From positions 1 through 49,555 of the forward strand of contig NZ_VCJS01000088.1 in NCBI RefSeq assembly GCF_005893125.1: a stretch of 49,555 nt of DNA, given 5' to 3'. Below the pieces are notes generated by a model, which saw only the letters and a list, made by a program, of their open reading frames with translations, was not told where the DNA came from and made no database searches. Origin of the DNA: Nonomuraea basaltis. Lineage in GTDB: Bacteria; Actinomycetota; Actinomycetes; Streptosporangiales; Streptosporangiaceae. Numbering within the stretch: the stretch's first letter is position 1; every line of letters starts with the position of its first letter. Shown here piece after piece: positions 42,722 to 49,555 of this stretch. Both the position numbers and the translations under genes were made by a program.

Positions 42722-43699
42722 CTAGAACAGTCCCCGCTGGCCCATGCGCTTGGCCAGCCAGTTGGAGCCGAAGATCAGGACGACCCCCGCCACGCCCTTG
42801 AACAGGCCGACCGCGGTGGCATAGCTGTAGCCGCCCTGAGTGACACCGACGTAGTAGACGAAGGTGTCGAACACGTCCGCGACGGAGCGGTTGAGTGAGT
42901 TGGTGAGCAGCCAGATCTGCTCGAAGCTCTGGTCGAGCAGGTTTCCGGAGGTCAGGATCGCCATGACCACGATCGTGGGCCGGATGGCGGGCAGCGTGAC
43001 GTGCCAGAACTGCCGCAAGCGCCCGGCGCCGTCCATGCGGGCCGCCTCGTACAGCTGCGAGTCCACGCCGGCCAGCGCGGCCAGGTAGATGATCGTTCCC
43101 CATCCGGACGTCTTCCACAGCAGCTGCATGATGACCAGCGGCCGGAACCACTCCGACTGCGCCATGTAGTCGGCCTTGGCGCCGCCGCCGGTCAGGGTGT
43201 GGATCCAGCTCGCGATCACGCCGAAGTCCACCGAGAACAGGATGTACGTCAGCGAGAAGACGATCGTCCAGGACAGGAAGTGCGGGATGTAGATCAGCGA
43301 CTGGACGTAGCGCTTGTAGACGTTGATCCGCAGCTCGTTCAGCAGCAGCGCGATGATGATCGGAGCAGGGAAGACGAAGATCGCCGTCAGCAGCGCGAGG
43401 AAGAGGGTGTTGAAGAGCAGGCGGCTGAAGTCGGGCCCGGTGAACAGATCCTCGAAGTGCTTCAGGCCGACCCAGGGGCTGTCGGCGTAGCCGAGGAACG
43501 GCACGAAGTCCTGGAAAGCGATGGTCAGGCCGTACATCGGCGCGTACTTGAACACCGCAAAGTAGATCAGACCGGGCAAAATCATCAGATAGAGCCAGCG
43601 GTAGCGCTGCAGCGCCGAACGGACCGTCACCCTGCCCGGCCTGCGCCTCTTACCCTTGGGGGCCGCCTTCGTGGCCGGCGGCGCCAGGTCGGTGGCCAC
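42722..43699 (-). CDS. Carbohydrate ABC permease, LplB-like
   Basis: The 325-residue protein has a basic N-terminus (K-G-K-R-R-R-P-G-R) and six membrane segments. It contains P-M-Y-G-L-T-I-A-F-Q-D-F-V-P-F, typical of LplB-type permeases, and an E-A-A loop Y-E-A-A-R-M-D-G-A-G-R-L-R-Q-F-W-H-V-T-L-P. It pairs with the LplC-like subunit to import rhamnogalacturonan oligosaccharides, judging by neighbouring genes. A strong hairpin lies between its start and the binding-protein gene. Confidence 0.93.
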   Translation of the reverse strand: MATDLAPPATKAAPKGKRRRPGRVTVRSALQRYRWLYLMILPGLIYFAVFKYAPMYGLTIAFQDFVPFLGYADSPWVGLKHFEDLFTGPDFSRLLFNTLFLALLTAIFVFPAPIIIALLLNELRINVYKRYVQSLIYIPHFLSWTIVFSLTYILFSVDFGVIASWIHTLTGGGAKADYMAQSEWFRPLVIMQLLWKTSGWGTIIYLAALAGVDSQLYEAARMDGAGRLRQFWHVTLPAIRPTIVVMAILTSGNLLDQSFEQIWLLTNSLNRSVADVFDTFVYYVGVTQGGYSYATAVGLFKGVAGVVLIFGSNWLAKRMGQRGLF

Positions 43700-43721
43700 G
43701 AAGGCCTCCTTTCGCGGGGAA

Positions 43722-43745
43722 GGGCCCGGGATCGCGCCCGGGCCC
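43722..43745 (-). terminator. Intercistronic hairpin between binding protein and permease genes
   Basis: GGGCCCGGG (43722-43730) pairs with CCCGGGCCC (43737-43745). Such hairpins after binding-protein genes commonly cause partial termination or protect upstream mRNA, giving excess binding protein. Confidence 0.65.
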
Positions 43746-43762
43746 CTCCAGGTCGTGTCGGC

Positions 43763-45325
43763 TCAGTTGAGGCCGAGCTTGGCGATTCCGGCCTGCAGCT
43801 CGCTGAGGATCTGCGTACCGCCGCTGTCGTACCAGCGCTTGATCTCGGCCTTGTACTGCTCCTCGGTGATCTCACCGGCGAGGTACTTGATGCGGCCGTC
43901 GGTGACGATCGGGTTGAGGGTGGCGCCCTTCTCGACCTGGGTGACAGCGATCACCGGCAGCGACGGGTCGTGCACCGCGGTCTGCAGGTCCAGCTCCATC
44001 AGCTCGTCACGCCGCTTGATCCACTCCTTCTCGGCCTCGCTCGGGCGCGCCCACTCGTAGGCCTCGCCGGCCACGCCGACGCTGGAGGTCATGCCGAGCT
44101 GGATGAAGGCCTTCTCCACGTCGTTGGCGATGACCTTCATCGCCGGGTCCTGGTCGTTGAGCTTGACGGCGAAGCCGTTCTCGACCTTGAAGTTGCGTCC
44201 CTCGATCCCGTTGTTCACCAGGATCGCGCCCTCCTTGGAGGCCAGCTTGTCCAGGACCTTCAGCACCTCGTCGAGCTGCTGCTCGGTCCGGATCTTCTGC
44301 TTGGAGACCGCGACGATGCCGTTGTAGCCGGTGAACGGGTAGGAGAACTTCTTCCCGTCGGGCCGGCTGAGGTTACCGGCCATCGTGACCTTCTGGTCGT
44401 ACGTCTTGGCGTCGAGCTCCTTGAACTTGTCGAAGAGCGCGCCGGCCCGGACGTTGACGTCGATGGTGATGCCGCCCTTGCCCTGGATGAACGGGTCATC
44501 CCACTTGGCGGTGTCCAGGGTGGCCCAGTCGGGGTTGGTCAGGCCCTCGTCGATGAACCTCTTGATGTACTTCTGGGCCTCCCAGAACTCCGGCACGTCG
44601 AACTCGGGGACGAGCTTGCCGTCCCGCATGCCGTAGTTGTTGGGGGTGCCGAACCAGACGTCCATGACGTTGTACGGGCTGGAGGCCGAGAAGTTGACGC
44701 CGGGCCACTTCGGCAGGATCAGGCCGTAGGTGTCCTTCTTGCCGTTGCCGTCCGGGTCCTTCTCGGTGAACGCCTTGGCGATCTCGTAGAGGTCGTCGGT
44801 GGTCTCCGGCATCTTCAGGTTCAGCTTCTCCAGCCAGTCCCTGCGGATCATGATGGCGGAGCGCAGCAGGGGGCGGACCCGGTAGACGCCGTAGTTCTTG
44901 CCGTTGGTCTTGGAGTTGATGAAGGCCTGCTCGGACTTCGCCTTCAGGTTCGGATACTTGTCCAGCTTGTCGGTCAGGTCCCAGAAAGCCCCGGCCTCGG
45001 CAGACTTGACGAACGACGGGCCCTTGTTGTCCTGAATGACCATGACGTCGGGGAGCGAGCTGGACGCCAGCGTGACGTTGGTCTTCTCGTTGTAGTCGGC
45101 GTTGGGCACCCAGGTGATGTTGAGCTTCTTGCCGATGAGCTTCTCGACCGCCTGCTGGATCTCTCCCTTGGGATCGGGGGCGGTGCCGAACAGCGGGACC
45201 ATCATGGTCAGCGTGTTGGCGTCCGCCTCACCCCCCTCACTGCCGCCGGAGCATGCCGTGGCAGTGAGGGCCACCGCTAGCGTTAACACACCGGCGAGGA
45301 GCCGGCGACGACGGGATGCGCTCAT
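43763..45325 (-). CDS. Lipoprotein oligosaccharide-binding protein, LplA-like
   Basis: The 520-residue protein starts M-S-A-S-R-R-R-R-L-L-A-G with a lipobox L-T-A-T-A-C-S near residue 25, so it is a lipid-anchored extracellular receptor. The mature part is a type I solute-binding fold with G-T-A-P-D-P-K-G-E-I-Q, L-P-D-V-M-V-I-Q-D-N, D-P-D-G-N-G-K-K-D-T-Y-G-L and an aromatic-rich C-terminal lobe. It supplies the Lpl-type permeases. AAAGGGAAC precedes the ATG, which overlaps the YesL-like stop by four bases. Confidence 0.93.
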   Translation of the reverse strand: MSASRRRRLLAGVLTLAVALTATACSGGSEGGEADANTLTMMVPLFGTAPDPKGEIQQAVEKLIGKKLNITWVPNADYNEKTNVTLASSSLPDVMVIQDNKGPSFVKSAEAGAFWDLTDKLDKYPNLKAKSEQAFINSKTNGKNYGVYRVRPLLRSAIMIRRDWLEKLNLKMPETTDDLYEIAKAFTEKDPDGNGKKDTYGLILPKWPGVNFSASSPYNVMDVWFGTPNNYGMRDGKLVPEFDVPEFWEAQKYIKRFIDEGLTNPDWATLDTAKWDDPFIQGKGGITIDVNVRAGALFDKFKELDAKTYDQKVTMAGNLSRPDGKKFSYPFTGYNGIVAVSKQKIRTEQQLDEVLKVLDKLASKEGAILVNNGIEGRNFKVENGFAVKLNDQDPAMKVIANDVEKAFIQLGMTSSVGVAGEAYEWARPSEAEKEWIKRRDELMELDLQTAVHDPSLPVIAVTQVEKGATLNPIVTDGRIKYLAGEITEEQYKAEIKRWYDSGGTQILSELQAGIAKLGLN

Positions 45326-45951
45326 GAGTTCCCTTTCAAATGCAGGCGCGCCTCGTTCTCCTCGAAGAAGCGCAGGCAGAGCCACGTGTTGATATAGATC
45401 CACGCACCGGCGCTGATGATCAGCGCGAGAACGGGCACCGTCGCGGTCGCGGTCGCGATCGCCCAGAGCGCGAACAGCAACAGGACGGTGGAGGCCGGCC
45501 GGGTCAACGCGAGGAGCGACGCCTTGGGGATGTAAGCCCAGAGCGGCAGCTCGTAGTGCGCGTACAGCGGCCCTATGTACGCCCCGACCGTGGCCAGGAG
45601 GAGCAGCGCCACGAACGTCGCGATCCGCAGCGCGCCCGATCCCGGACCTTGGGCGGCGAAGTACAGGTAGTTGCCGATCAGGACGGTGGCGAGCAGCGCC
45701 ATCGGCAGGACGACCAGCGAGGCGCGGACGAACTCCCGTCGGTAGACGGTCCAGAATTCGGTCCAGGCCTGAAACGTTTCATTCCGAGCATGCCTCCGAG
45801 CCAGCGTGTAGGCGGCTGCAGTGGCGGGCCCGAGCCCGAGGATCACGCCTCCCGCGAGGGTGAAGACGATCCACATCAGGTTCAGCTGAACTGCCCAGAT
45901 GAGCTCTGAACAGGCAGCTTGAATCCTGAACGACATGGCGGGATGGTTCAT
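45322..45951 (-). CDS. YesL-like membrane protein (DUF624)
   Basis: The 209-residue protein (ATG 45951, or 45936) has about five membrane segments, with I-W-A-V-Q-L-N-L-M-W-I-V-F-T-L-A-G-G and G-L-G-P-A-T-A-A-A-Y at the N-terminus, typical of DUF624. YesL genes accompany rhamnogalacturonan and Lpl-type transporters in many bacteria; the biochemical role is not known. It is the first gene of the transport operon and directly follows the operator-bearing promoter. Confidence 0.87.
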   Translation of the reverse strand: MNHPAMSFRIQAACSELIWAVQLNLMWIVFTLAGGVILGLGPATAAAYTLARRHARNETFQAWTEFWTVYRREFVRASLVVLPMALLATVLIGNYLYFAAQGPGSGALRIATFVALLLLATVGAYIGPLYAHYELPLWAYIPKASLLALTRPASTVLLLFALWAIATATATVPVLALIISAGAWIYINTWLCLRFFEENEARLHLKGNS

Positions 45952-46049
45952 CCGGCACCACCTTCTCGTGGCATGTGCACGGATACGGGGGTGGGTTGTT
46001 GCACCGTGGTTCCTGCCCGATTACAAGCGAGTGAACGGCGGTTGGTGTG

Positions 46050-46078
46050 AAATTAGTGTTGAATCGACTCAAAGTCAA
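46050..46078 (-). promoter_or_regulatory. LacI-controlled promoter of the rhamnogalacturonan operon
   Basis: On the minus strand TTGACT (46078-46073) and TAATTT (46055-46050) are 17 bases apart. The spacer holds TTGAGTC-GATTCAA (plus strand TTGAATCGACTCAA, 46059-46072), a LacI-type near-palindrome with a central CG. A bound repressor would block RNA polymerase. A one-base variant of the site precedes the lacI gene. Confidence 0.75.
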
Positions 46079-46731
46079 TGACGAGATACCCGGAGATTTC
46101 CGTACTCTCCGATCAACGGGGCCATCTGCCGGAACCCGATCTTGCCTCCTGCCAGGGCAGGGCCGCCGATCGAGCCGTCGTCCTGCCAGCGGAACGAGAC
46201 CAAATCGTTGATTGAGAAGGTGATCTCCGACCCCTTGACGTCGAGCCGGACCGCGTAGGGGCCCTCGGCGTCGAGCACCGCCGGAAGCGGGTCGGGGCCC
46301 TGCGCGACCAGGTGGAACCCGTGGCTCTTGCGCAGGTTGCAGGTGTGCAGGGCGCGCTCGGAGGCCCACATGCGGCGGAAGTAGGAGACGTGGTAGGCGT
46401 CGATGTCGCCGTGGTGGTACTGGTCGTACGGGCCGGCGCGCTCGGCCAGGGCAGGGTCGAACAGGTCCTCGCCGTTCCCGCCGCGGGCGTGGAAGAACAT
46501 GATGGCCAGGCCCGGCTCCCTGACCGGCCAGAAGTCCCACTCGACGCGCACGTCGGCGGGGAACTCCTCGGGACACCACAGCACCAGGTTGGCCGCCTGC
46601 CCGTCGGACGGCGGCCTGAGGCTCTCCAGGCGCATCCGGCCCTGCGGGAACGACACGGCGCCGTCGCCCTCCATCCGGAAGCCGGCCAGGTCCTCGGGGG
46701 AGGCCAGGGGATTGCGGTAGAGCTCGGTCAA
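46075..46731 (-). CDS. YesU-like protein (DUF1961)
   Basis: The 218-residue protein has a beta-sandwich pattern with R-V-E-W-D-F-W-P-V-R-E-P-G-L-A-I-M-F-F-H-A-R-G, Y-D-Q-Y-H-H-G-D-I-D-A-Y-H-V-S-Y-F-R-R and H-T-C-N-L-R-K-S-H-G-F-H-L-V. This fits the YesU/DUF1961 family, lectin-like proteins found in rhamnogalacturonan loci. There is no signal peptide. Whether it is an enzyme or a binding protein is not established. Its stop lies within three bases of the operon operator. Confidence 0.87.
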   Translation of the reverse strand: MTELYRNPLASPEDLAGFRMEGDGAVSFPQGRMRLESLRPPSDGQAANLVLWCPEEFPADVRVEWDFWPVREPGLAIMFFHARGGNGEDLFDPALAERAGPYDQYHHGDIDAYHVSYFRRMWASERALHTCNLRKSHGFHLVAQGPDPLPAVLDAEGPYAVRLDVKGSEITFSINDLVSFRWQDDGSIGGPALAGGKIGFRQMAPLIGEYGNLRVSRH

Positions 46732-46829
46732 GGAAGGAAACTCCTTCGGTGATCACGGCGAGGCACGCTGCGCTCGCCGCTCGGTGGATTGGCGAGGAGG
46801 CGTGCGGCGGGGGGCGGCGCAACACGCAC

Positions 46830-46859
46830 GGTGCCCGGCACGGGGTTGAGCCGGGCACC
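46830..46859 (-). terminator. Terminator hairpin after the lacI gene
   Basis: GGTGCCCGGC (46830-46839) and GCCGGGCACC (46850-46859) form a perfect 10-bp stem between the repressor stop and the YesU-like gene. Confidence 0.7.
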
Positions 46860-46894
46860 GGCACGCCCCGGTCAGGAGCGATCGGCCCAGCCTC

Positions 46895-47914
46895 TCAGGG
46901 CTCGCGACGCGGGGCGCTGGACTCGCGAATCACCAGGTCAGGCTGGAAGATCACCTGTCTGTGGCGATGCTGCTCGGGCTCGGCGACCTCCTCGAGCAGC
47001 AGGTCGATGGCCGTACGCCCGAGCAGGTCGCGCGGCTGCCGTATCGAGGACAAGGGCACCGCGGCGGCCGCGGCGAAATCGATGTCGTCGTATCCGATGA
47101 TGGCCAGGTCCTCGGGCACGCGCAGCCCGTGTGAGGCCATCGCCTGTAAGAAACCGAGCGCCATCATGTCGTTGGCGCAGAAGGCCGCCGTGGGCCGCTC
47201 GTCGGGAGGAAGCGCCGCCACGCGCTCCCCGATGGCCCGCCCTTCGGCGACGGTCAGCGCAGGCGCGATGGAGGTGACCAGCTCGACGGCGCCGTCGGCG
47301 GCGGCGACGGCGCTGGTGACGCCCGCGTGCCGGTCGGCGACCTGTCTGATGGACGGCGGCCCGCCGACGAACATGATCCGCCGATGCCCCCGTTCAATGA
47401 GGTGAGCGCCGGCGATCTGCCCGCCGAGCCGGTCGTCGACCGCCACCGAGCACTGCAGCCCGGTGGCCGGGCTGTCGACCAGCACCACGGGCGTGCCCCT
47501 GGCGATCAGCTCCTCCAGCCAGGAGGTCTCCATCTCGACCGGCGTGATCAGTATGCCCATCACCCGCTGCTGTTCGAGCTGGTCGAGGTGGCGGCGCTCG
47601 CGGCCGGGGTCGCCGGCGCTGTTGCACAGCACCACCATCGTGTCATTGTCCTCGGCCACCGACTCGGCGCCCTGGGCCACGTCCACGAAGAACGGGTTGG
47701 ACACGTCGAGCACGACGAGCCCGACCGTCCGGCTGCGGCCCACCCGCAGGTGGCGGGCCACCTCATTGCGGACGAAGCCCAGCTTCTTGATCGCTTCGAA
47801 GACGCGTTCGCGTGTGGCGGGGGACACGATCTCCGGGCGGTTGAGCACATTGCTCACCGTGCCCACAGAGACGCGCGCCAGCTGCGCGACCTCTTTGATG
47901 TTCCTGGTCGCCAT
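46895..47914 (-). CDS. LacI-family repressor of the rhamnogalacturonan locus
   Basis: The complete 339-residue protein has an HTH headpiece N-I-K-E-V-A-Q-L-A-R-V-S-V-G-T-V-S-N-V-L-N at residues 4-25 and a hinge helix E-V-A-R-H-L-R-V-G-R-S-R-T. The sensor domain includes D-V-S-N-P-F-F-V-D-V, F-V-G-G-P-P-S-I-R-Q and C-A-N-D-M-M-A-L-G. It sits at the end of the lyase/transporter locus. The operator found upstream of both its own gene and the operon supports autoregulation and control by a rhamnogalacturonan-derived sugar; the inducer identity is inference. Confidence 0.93.
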   Translation of the reverse strand: MATRNIKEVAQLARVSVGTVSNVLNRPEIVSPATRERVFEAIKKLGFVRNEVARHLRVGRSRTVGLVVLDVSNPFFVDVAQGAESVAEDNDTMVVLCNSAGDPGRERRHLDQLEQQRVMGILITPVEMETSWLEELIARGTPVVLVDSPATGLQCSVAVDDRLGGQIAGAHLIERGHRRIMFVGGPPSIRQVADRHAGVTSAVAAADGAVELVTSIAPALTVAEGRAIGERVAALPPDERPTAAFCANDMMALGFLQAMASHGLRVPEDLAIIGYDDIDFAAAAAVPLSSIRQPRDLLGRTAIDLLLEEVAEPEQHRHRQVIFQPDLVIRESSAPRREP

Positions 47915-48047
47915 CGATCCTCACGAGGCCGTGCTGCTGTAAAGGCATAAGTCGCTACGTCGGCGGTCCGCCGAACGCGACCCGCCGCAGGTGAAAAATC
48001 GGCTAAATGCGGCGCACCGCCGTACGCGGCCCGCCGTGAACTCGCTC

Positions 48048-48085
48048 ATCATAGCGGCATTCAAGATTGTTTTGAATCGTCTCAA
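48048..48085 (-). promoter_or_regulatory. Autoregulated promoter of the lacI gene
   Basis: On the minus strand TTCAAA (48076-48071) and TATGAT (48053-48048) are 17 bases apart. The -35 overlaps the operator TTGAATCGTCTCAA (48072-48085), one base different from the operon operator at 46059. It leaves a leader of about 130 bases before the gene. Confidence 0.65.
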
Positions 48086-48098
48086 CCCATCGAAACGG

Positions 48099-48686
48099 TC
48101 ACGAGGGCACATCGGGCAACGGCGTCGCCGCGGTGGCCTTCATGCCGTCGAGCATCAGACGCAGGTATTTCCCAGGGCTTGCCGCCACGGGCCCGGGCAG
48201 CGCGTCGGGATGACAGGTGAAGACGTTCAGAAGATGGATGAGGTCGTCCACGCCGACGTCCGCGCGCATCGAGCCCTCCGCCTGCGCCCTGCGTACGAGA
48301 GCGTCGAACCGCTCCACCCACCCCTCCCGCGCCCGCGCGAACTCGGCCCGGTCGACGATCGCCTCCTCGGGCAGCTCGGCCAGCGCCGTGGCCAGGGCTG
48401 CCCGGCCGGGCGCGGCGACCCAGGAGACGAACTCCTCGATCGCGCTCCAGGCGTCGGTCGTGCTCTTCGCGGCCTCGTCCAGGGCGTCCGCCATGGTGTG
48501 GATGTAGTGGTCGCCGACGGCCGCGATCAGGGCGTGCCGGTCGGGGAAGCGGCGGTAGAGCGTGCCGACGCCGACCCCGGCGCGCTTGGCGATGGCCTCC
48601 ATGGGCACGTTGACGCCGCGCTCGGCCACGACCTCGGCGGCCGCCGCGACGATCTTGTCGAGGTTCCGCCTGGCATCCGCCCGCAC
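48099..48686 (-). CDS. TetR-family transcriptional regulator
   Basis: The GTG at 48686 is chosen because GGAGGTCGAAC precedes it; a GTG at 48734 would lie inside the operator region. The 195-residue protein has N-L-D-K-I-V-A-A-A-A-E-V-V-A-E-R-G and the HTH V-P-M-E-A-I-A-K-R-A-G-V-G-V-G-T-L-Y-R-R-F-P-D-R near residues 25-50, then a helical ligand domain. It is divergent from the NmrA-type reductase gene and both share a nested palindrome, so it probably represses both. Confidence 0.9.
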   Translation of the reverse strand: MRADARRNLDKIVAAAAEVVAERGVNVPMEAIAKRAGVGVGTLYRRFPDRHALIAAVGDHYIHTMADALDEAAKSTTDAWSAIEEFVSWVAAPGRAALATALAELPEEAIVDRAEFARAREGWVERFDALVRRAQAEGSMRADVGVDDLIHLLNVFTCHPDALPGPVAASPGKYLRLMLDGMKATAATPLPDVPS

Positions 48687-48697
48687 GTTCGACCTCC

Positions 48698-48759
48698 AAG
48701 TGGACGATCCAATTCCGGTTAGTGTACCGTCCACATAACCGGAATCTTATCGTCCACTT
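48698..48759. promoter_or_regulatory. Nested palindromic operator between tetR and reductase genes
   Basis: The outer arms AAGTGGACGAT (48698-48708) and ATCGTCCACTT (48749-48759) are perfect inverses. The inner arms ATTCCGGTTA (48712-48721) and TAACCGGAAT (48736-48745) are also perfect. A further GTCCAC lies at the centre. Two TetR dimers or two different regulators could bind. Confidence 0.75.
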
Positions 48760-48770
48760 AGGGAGTCAAA

Positions 48771-49555
48771 ATGATCGTGATAACCGGCGCCACCGGCTCC
48801 ATCGGCCGAGCGCTCATCGAACGGCTGCACGGCCGCGACGTTCTCGCCGTGGTCCGGCGGCCCGCCGACGACCTGGGCTGCGACTACGCGCTCGGCGACT
48901 TCGACGAGCCCGACACGATCGGCAGGCTGCTGTCGCCGGGCGACCGCCTGTTCCTCAACAGCTCGCTCTGGCCTGGCTTCGTCGACGCCCACCGCGCGGT
49001 CATCGACCTGGCCGCGCGTGTGGGCGTGGCGCAGATCGTCGCGATCTCCGTACGGGATGCCGCGCCGGGCGCGAAGCTGGGCACCGGCATGCACGGCGCG
49101 GTCGACGCTCACCTCAGGAAGTCCGGCGTGCCGTGGTCGATCCTGCAGCCGACCGGATTCATGCAGAACCTGCCGCGGGACGTGCAGGAGGGCCGCTTCT
49201 ACGGCTCGTACGGCTCCGCTCAGGTCAACTACATCGACACCAGGGACATCGCCGAGGTGGCGGCGGCGCTGCTGACCCGCCCGGTCGGCGCGGACCGCGA
49301 CTACGTGCTCACCGGTCCCGAGTCGCCGTCGCACGACCAGATCGCCGAGCAGATCAGCGCGGCGCTCGGCCGCCCGGTCCGCTACGTGGATCTGCCCGTG
49401 CCGGAGATGGCCGCGCACCTGGAACGGCAGGGCGTCCCACAACCGCACGCCCGCGACCTGGCCGAGCTGATGGCCGAAGCCGAGGACGGCCGCTGGGCGA
49501 CGACCACGGCGGCCGTCGAGGACCTGACGGGCCGCCCGCCCCGCCCCCTGTCCAC
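48771..49555 (+). CDS. NmrA-type NAD(P)-binding reductase, 3' end missing
   Basis: The ATG follows AGGGAG and the frame is open to the window end (261 codons), so the C-terminus is cut. The Rossmann motif M-I-V-I-T-G-A-T-G-S-I-G-R starts the protein, D-V-L-A-V-V-R-R-P near residue 24 contacts the cofactor phosphate, and W-S-I-L-Q-P-T-G-F-M-Q-N near 125 is typical of NmrA/QOR2-like atypical SDRs. Such proteins are NADPH-dependent quinone or aldehyde reductases or redox sensors. Divergent TetR control suggests induction by a small electrophile, which is inference. Confidence 0.88.
   Translation, partial: MIVITGATGSIGRALIERLHGRDVLAVVRRPADDLGCDYALGDFDEPDTIGRLLSPGDRLFLNSSLWPGFVDAHRAVIDLAARVGVAQIVAISVRDAAPGAKLGTGMHGAVDAHLRKSGVPWSILQPTGFMQNLPRDVQEGRFYGSYGSAQVNYIDTRDIAEVAAALLTRPVGADRDYVLTGPESPSHDQIAEQISAALGRPVRYVDLPVPEMAAHLERQGVPQPHARDLAELMAEAEDGRWATTTAAVEDLTGRPPRPLS

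Overview
The window is uniformly high in GC, with strong third-position G/C bias, GTG/TTG starts and several near-leaderless promoters. WhiB-era actinomycete hallmarks are present: a small helix-turn-helix protein beside an ABC-F ATPase, a WD40/STAND NTPase, and many TetR- and LacI-type regulators. This points to a filamentous actinomycete, probably Streptosporangiales (Nonomuraea-like); genus is inference. Both window edges cut genes.

Layout. (1) 1-6.6 kb is accessory DNA: a truncated LacI regulator, a relic of a YchJ-like gene, a cluster of tiny ORFs, a RelA/SpoT relic, and three tandem type II toxin-antitoxin modules (Phd/RelE-like, RHH/PIN, VapBC-like). Tiny ORFs sharing a C-terminal tail (N-G-Y-C-G...C-P-x-G-L-T-S-G-x-A) sit between and beside the modules. 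(2) 6.9-10.3 kb holds a DUF4352-type membrane protein, a YchJ-like protein, a sirtuin, the last 45 codons of an ABC transporter, a near-identical second copy of the LacI segment and an IS701-type transposase relic. (3) 10.6-18.2 kb holds a secreted protein, a secreted NucA/NucB-type nuclease, two decayed genes, a large HTH-STAND-WD40 protein and another secreted Cys-containing protein. (4) 18.4-24.2 kb (minus strand) has a second YchJ-like gene, a sirtuin relic and a heterodimeric ABC exporter. Upstream of these lie a 31-residue ORF, a protein with B12/radical-SAM-like architecture, and a 65-residue ORF ending in a Cys-flanked Pro-Tyr repeat, all behind one good promoter. This is the best candidate for an undescribed peptide-maturation and export system.

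(5) 24.6-38.5 kb looks more like ordinary chromosome: PP2C phosphatase, PLP aminotransferase, GDPD, UvrA-like drug-resistance ATPase, a hypothetical protein, LD-carboxypeptidase, a sirtuin relic, sulfotransferase, ABC exporter, enoyl-CoA hydratase, small HTH protein and ABC-F ATPase. (6) 38.6-47.9 kb is a coherent rhamnogalacturonan-I utilisation locus: exo-lyase, acetylesterase, two Lpl-type permeases, lipoprotein binding protein, YesL-like protein, YesU-like protein and a LacI repressor. Almost the same 14-bp operator lies upstream of the transport operon and upstream of the repressor gene. (7) 48.1-49.6 kb is a divergent TetR / NmrA-type reductase pair sharing a large nested palindrome.

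A recurring theme is segmental duplication and decay. A YchJ-sirtuin-ABC block exists in two differently decayed copies plus a third YchJ fragment, and a LacI segment is duplicated at about 99% identity, with one copy starting at the first base of the window.
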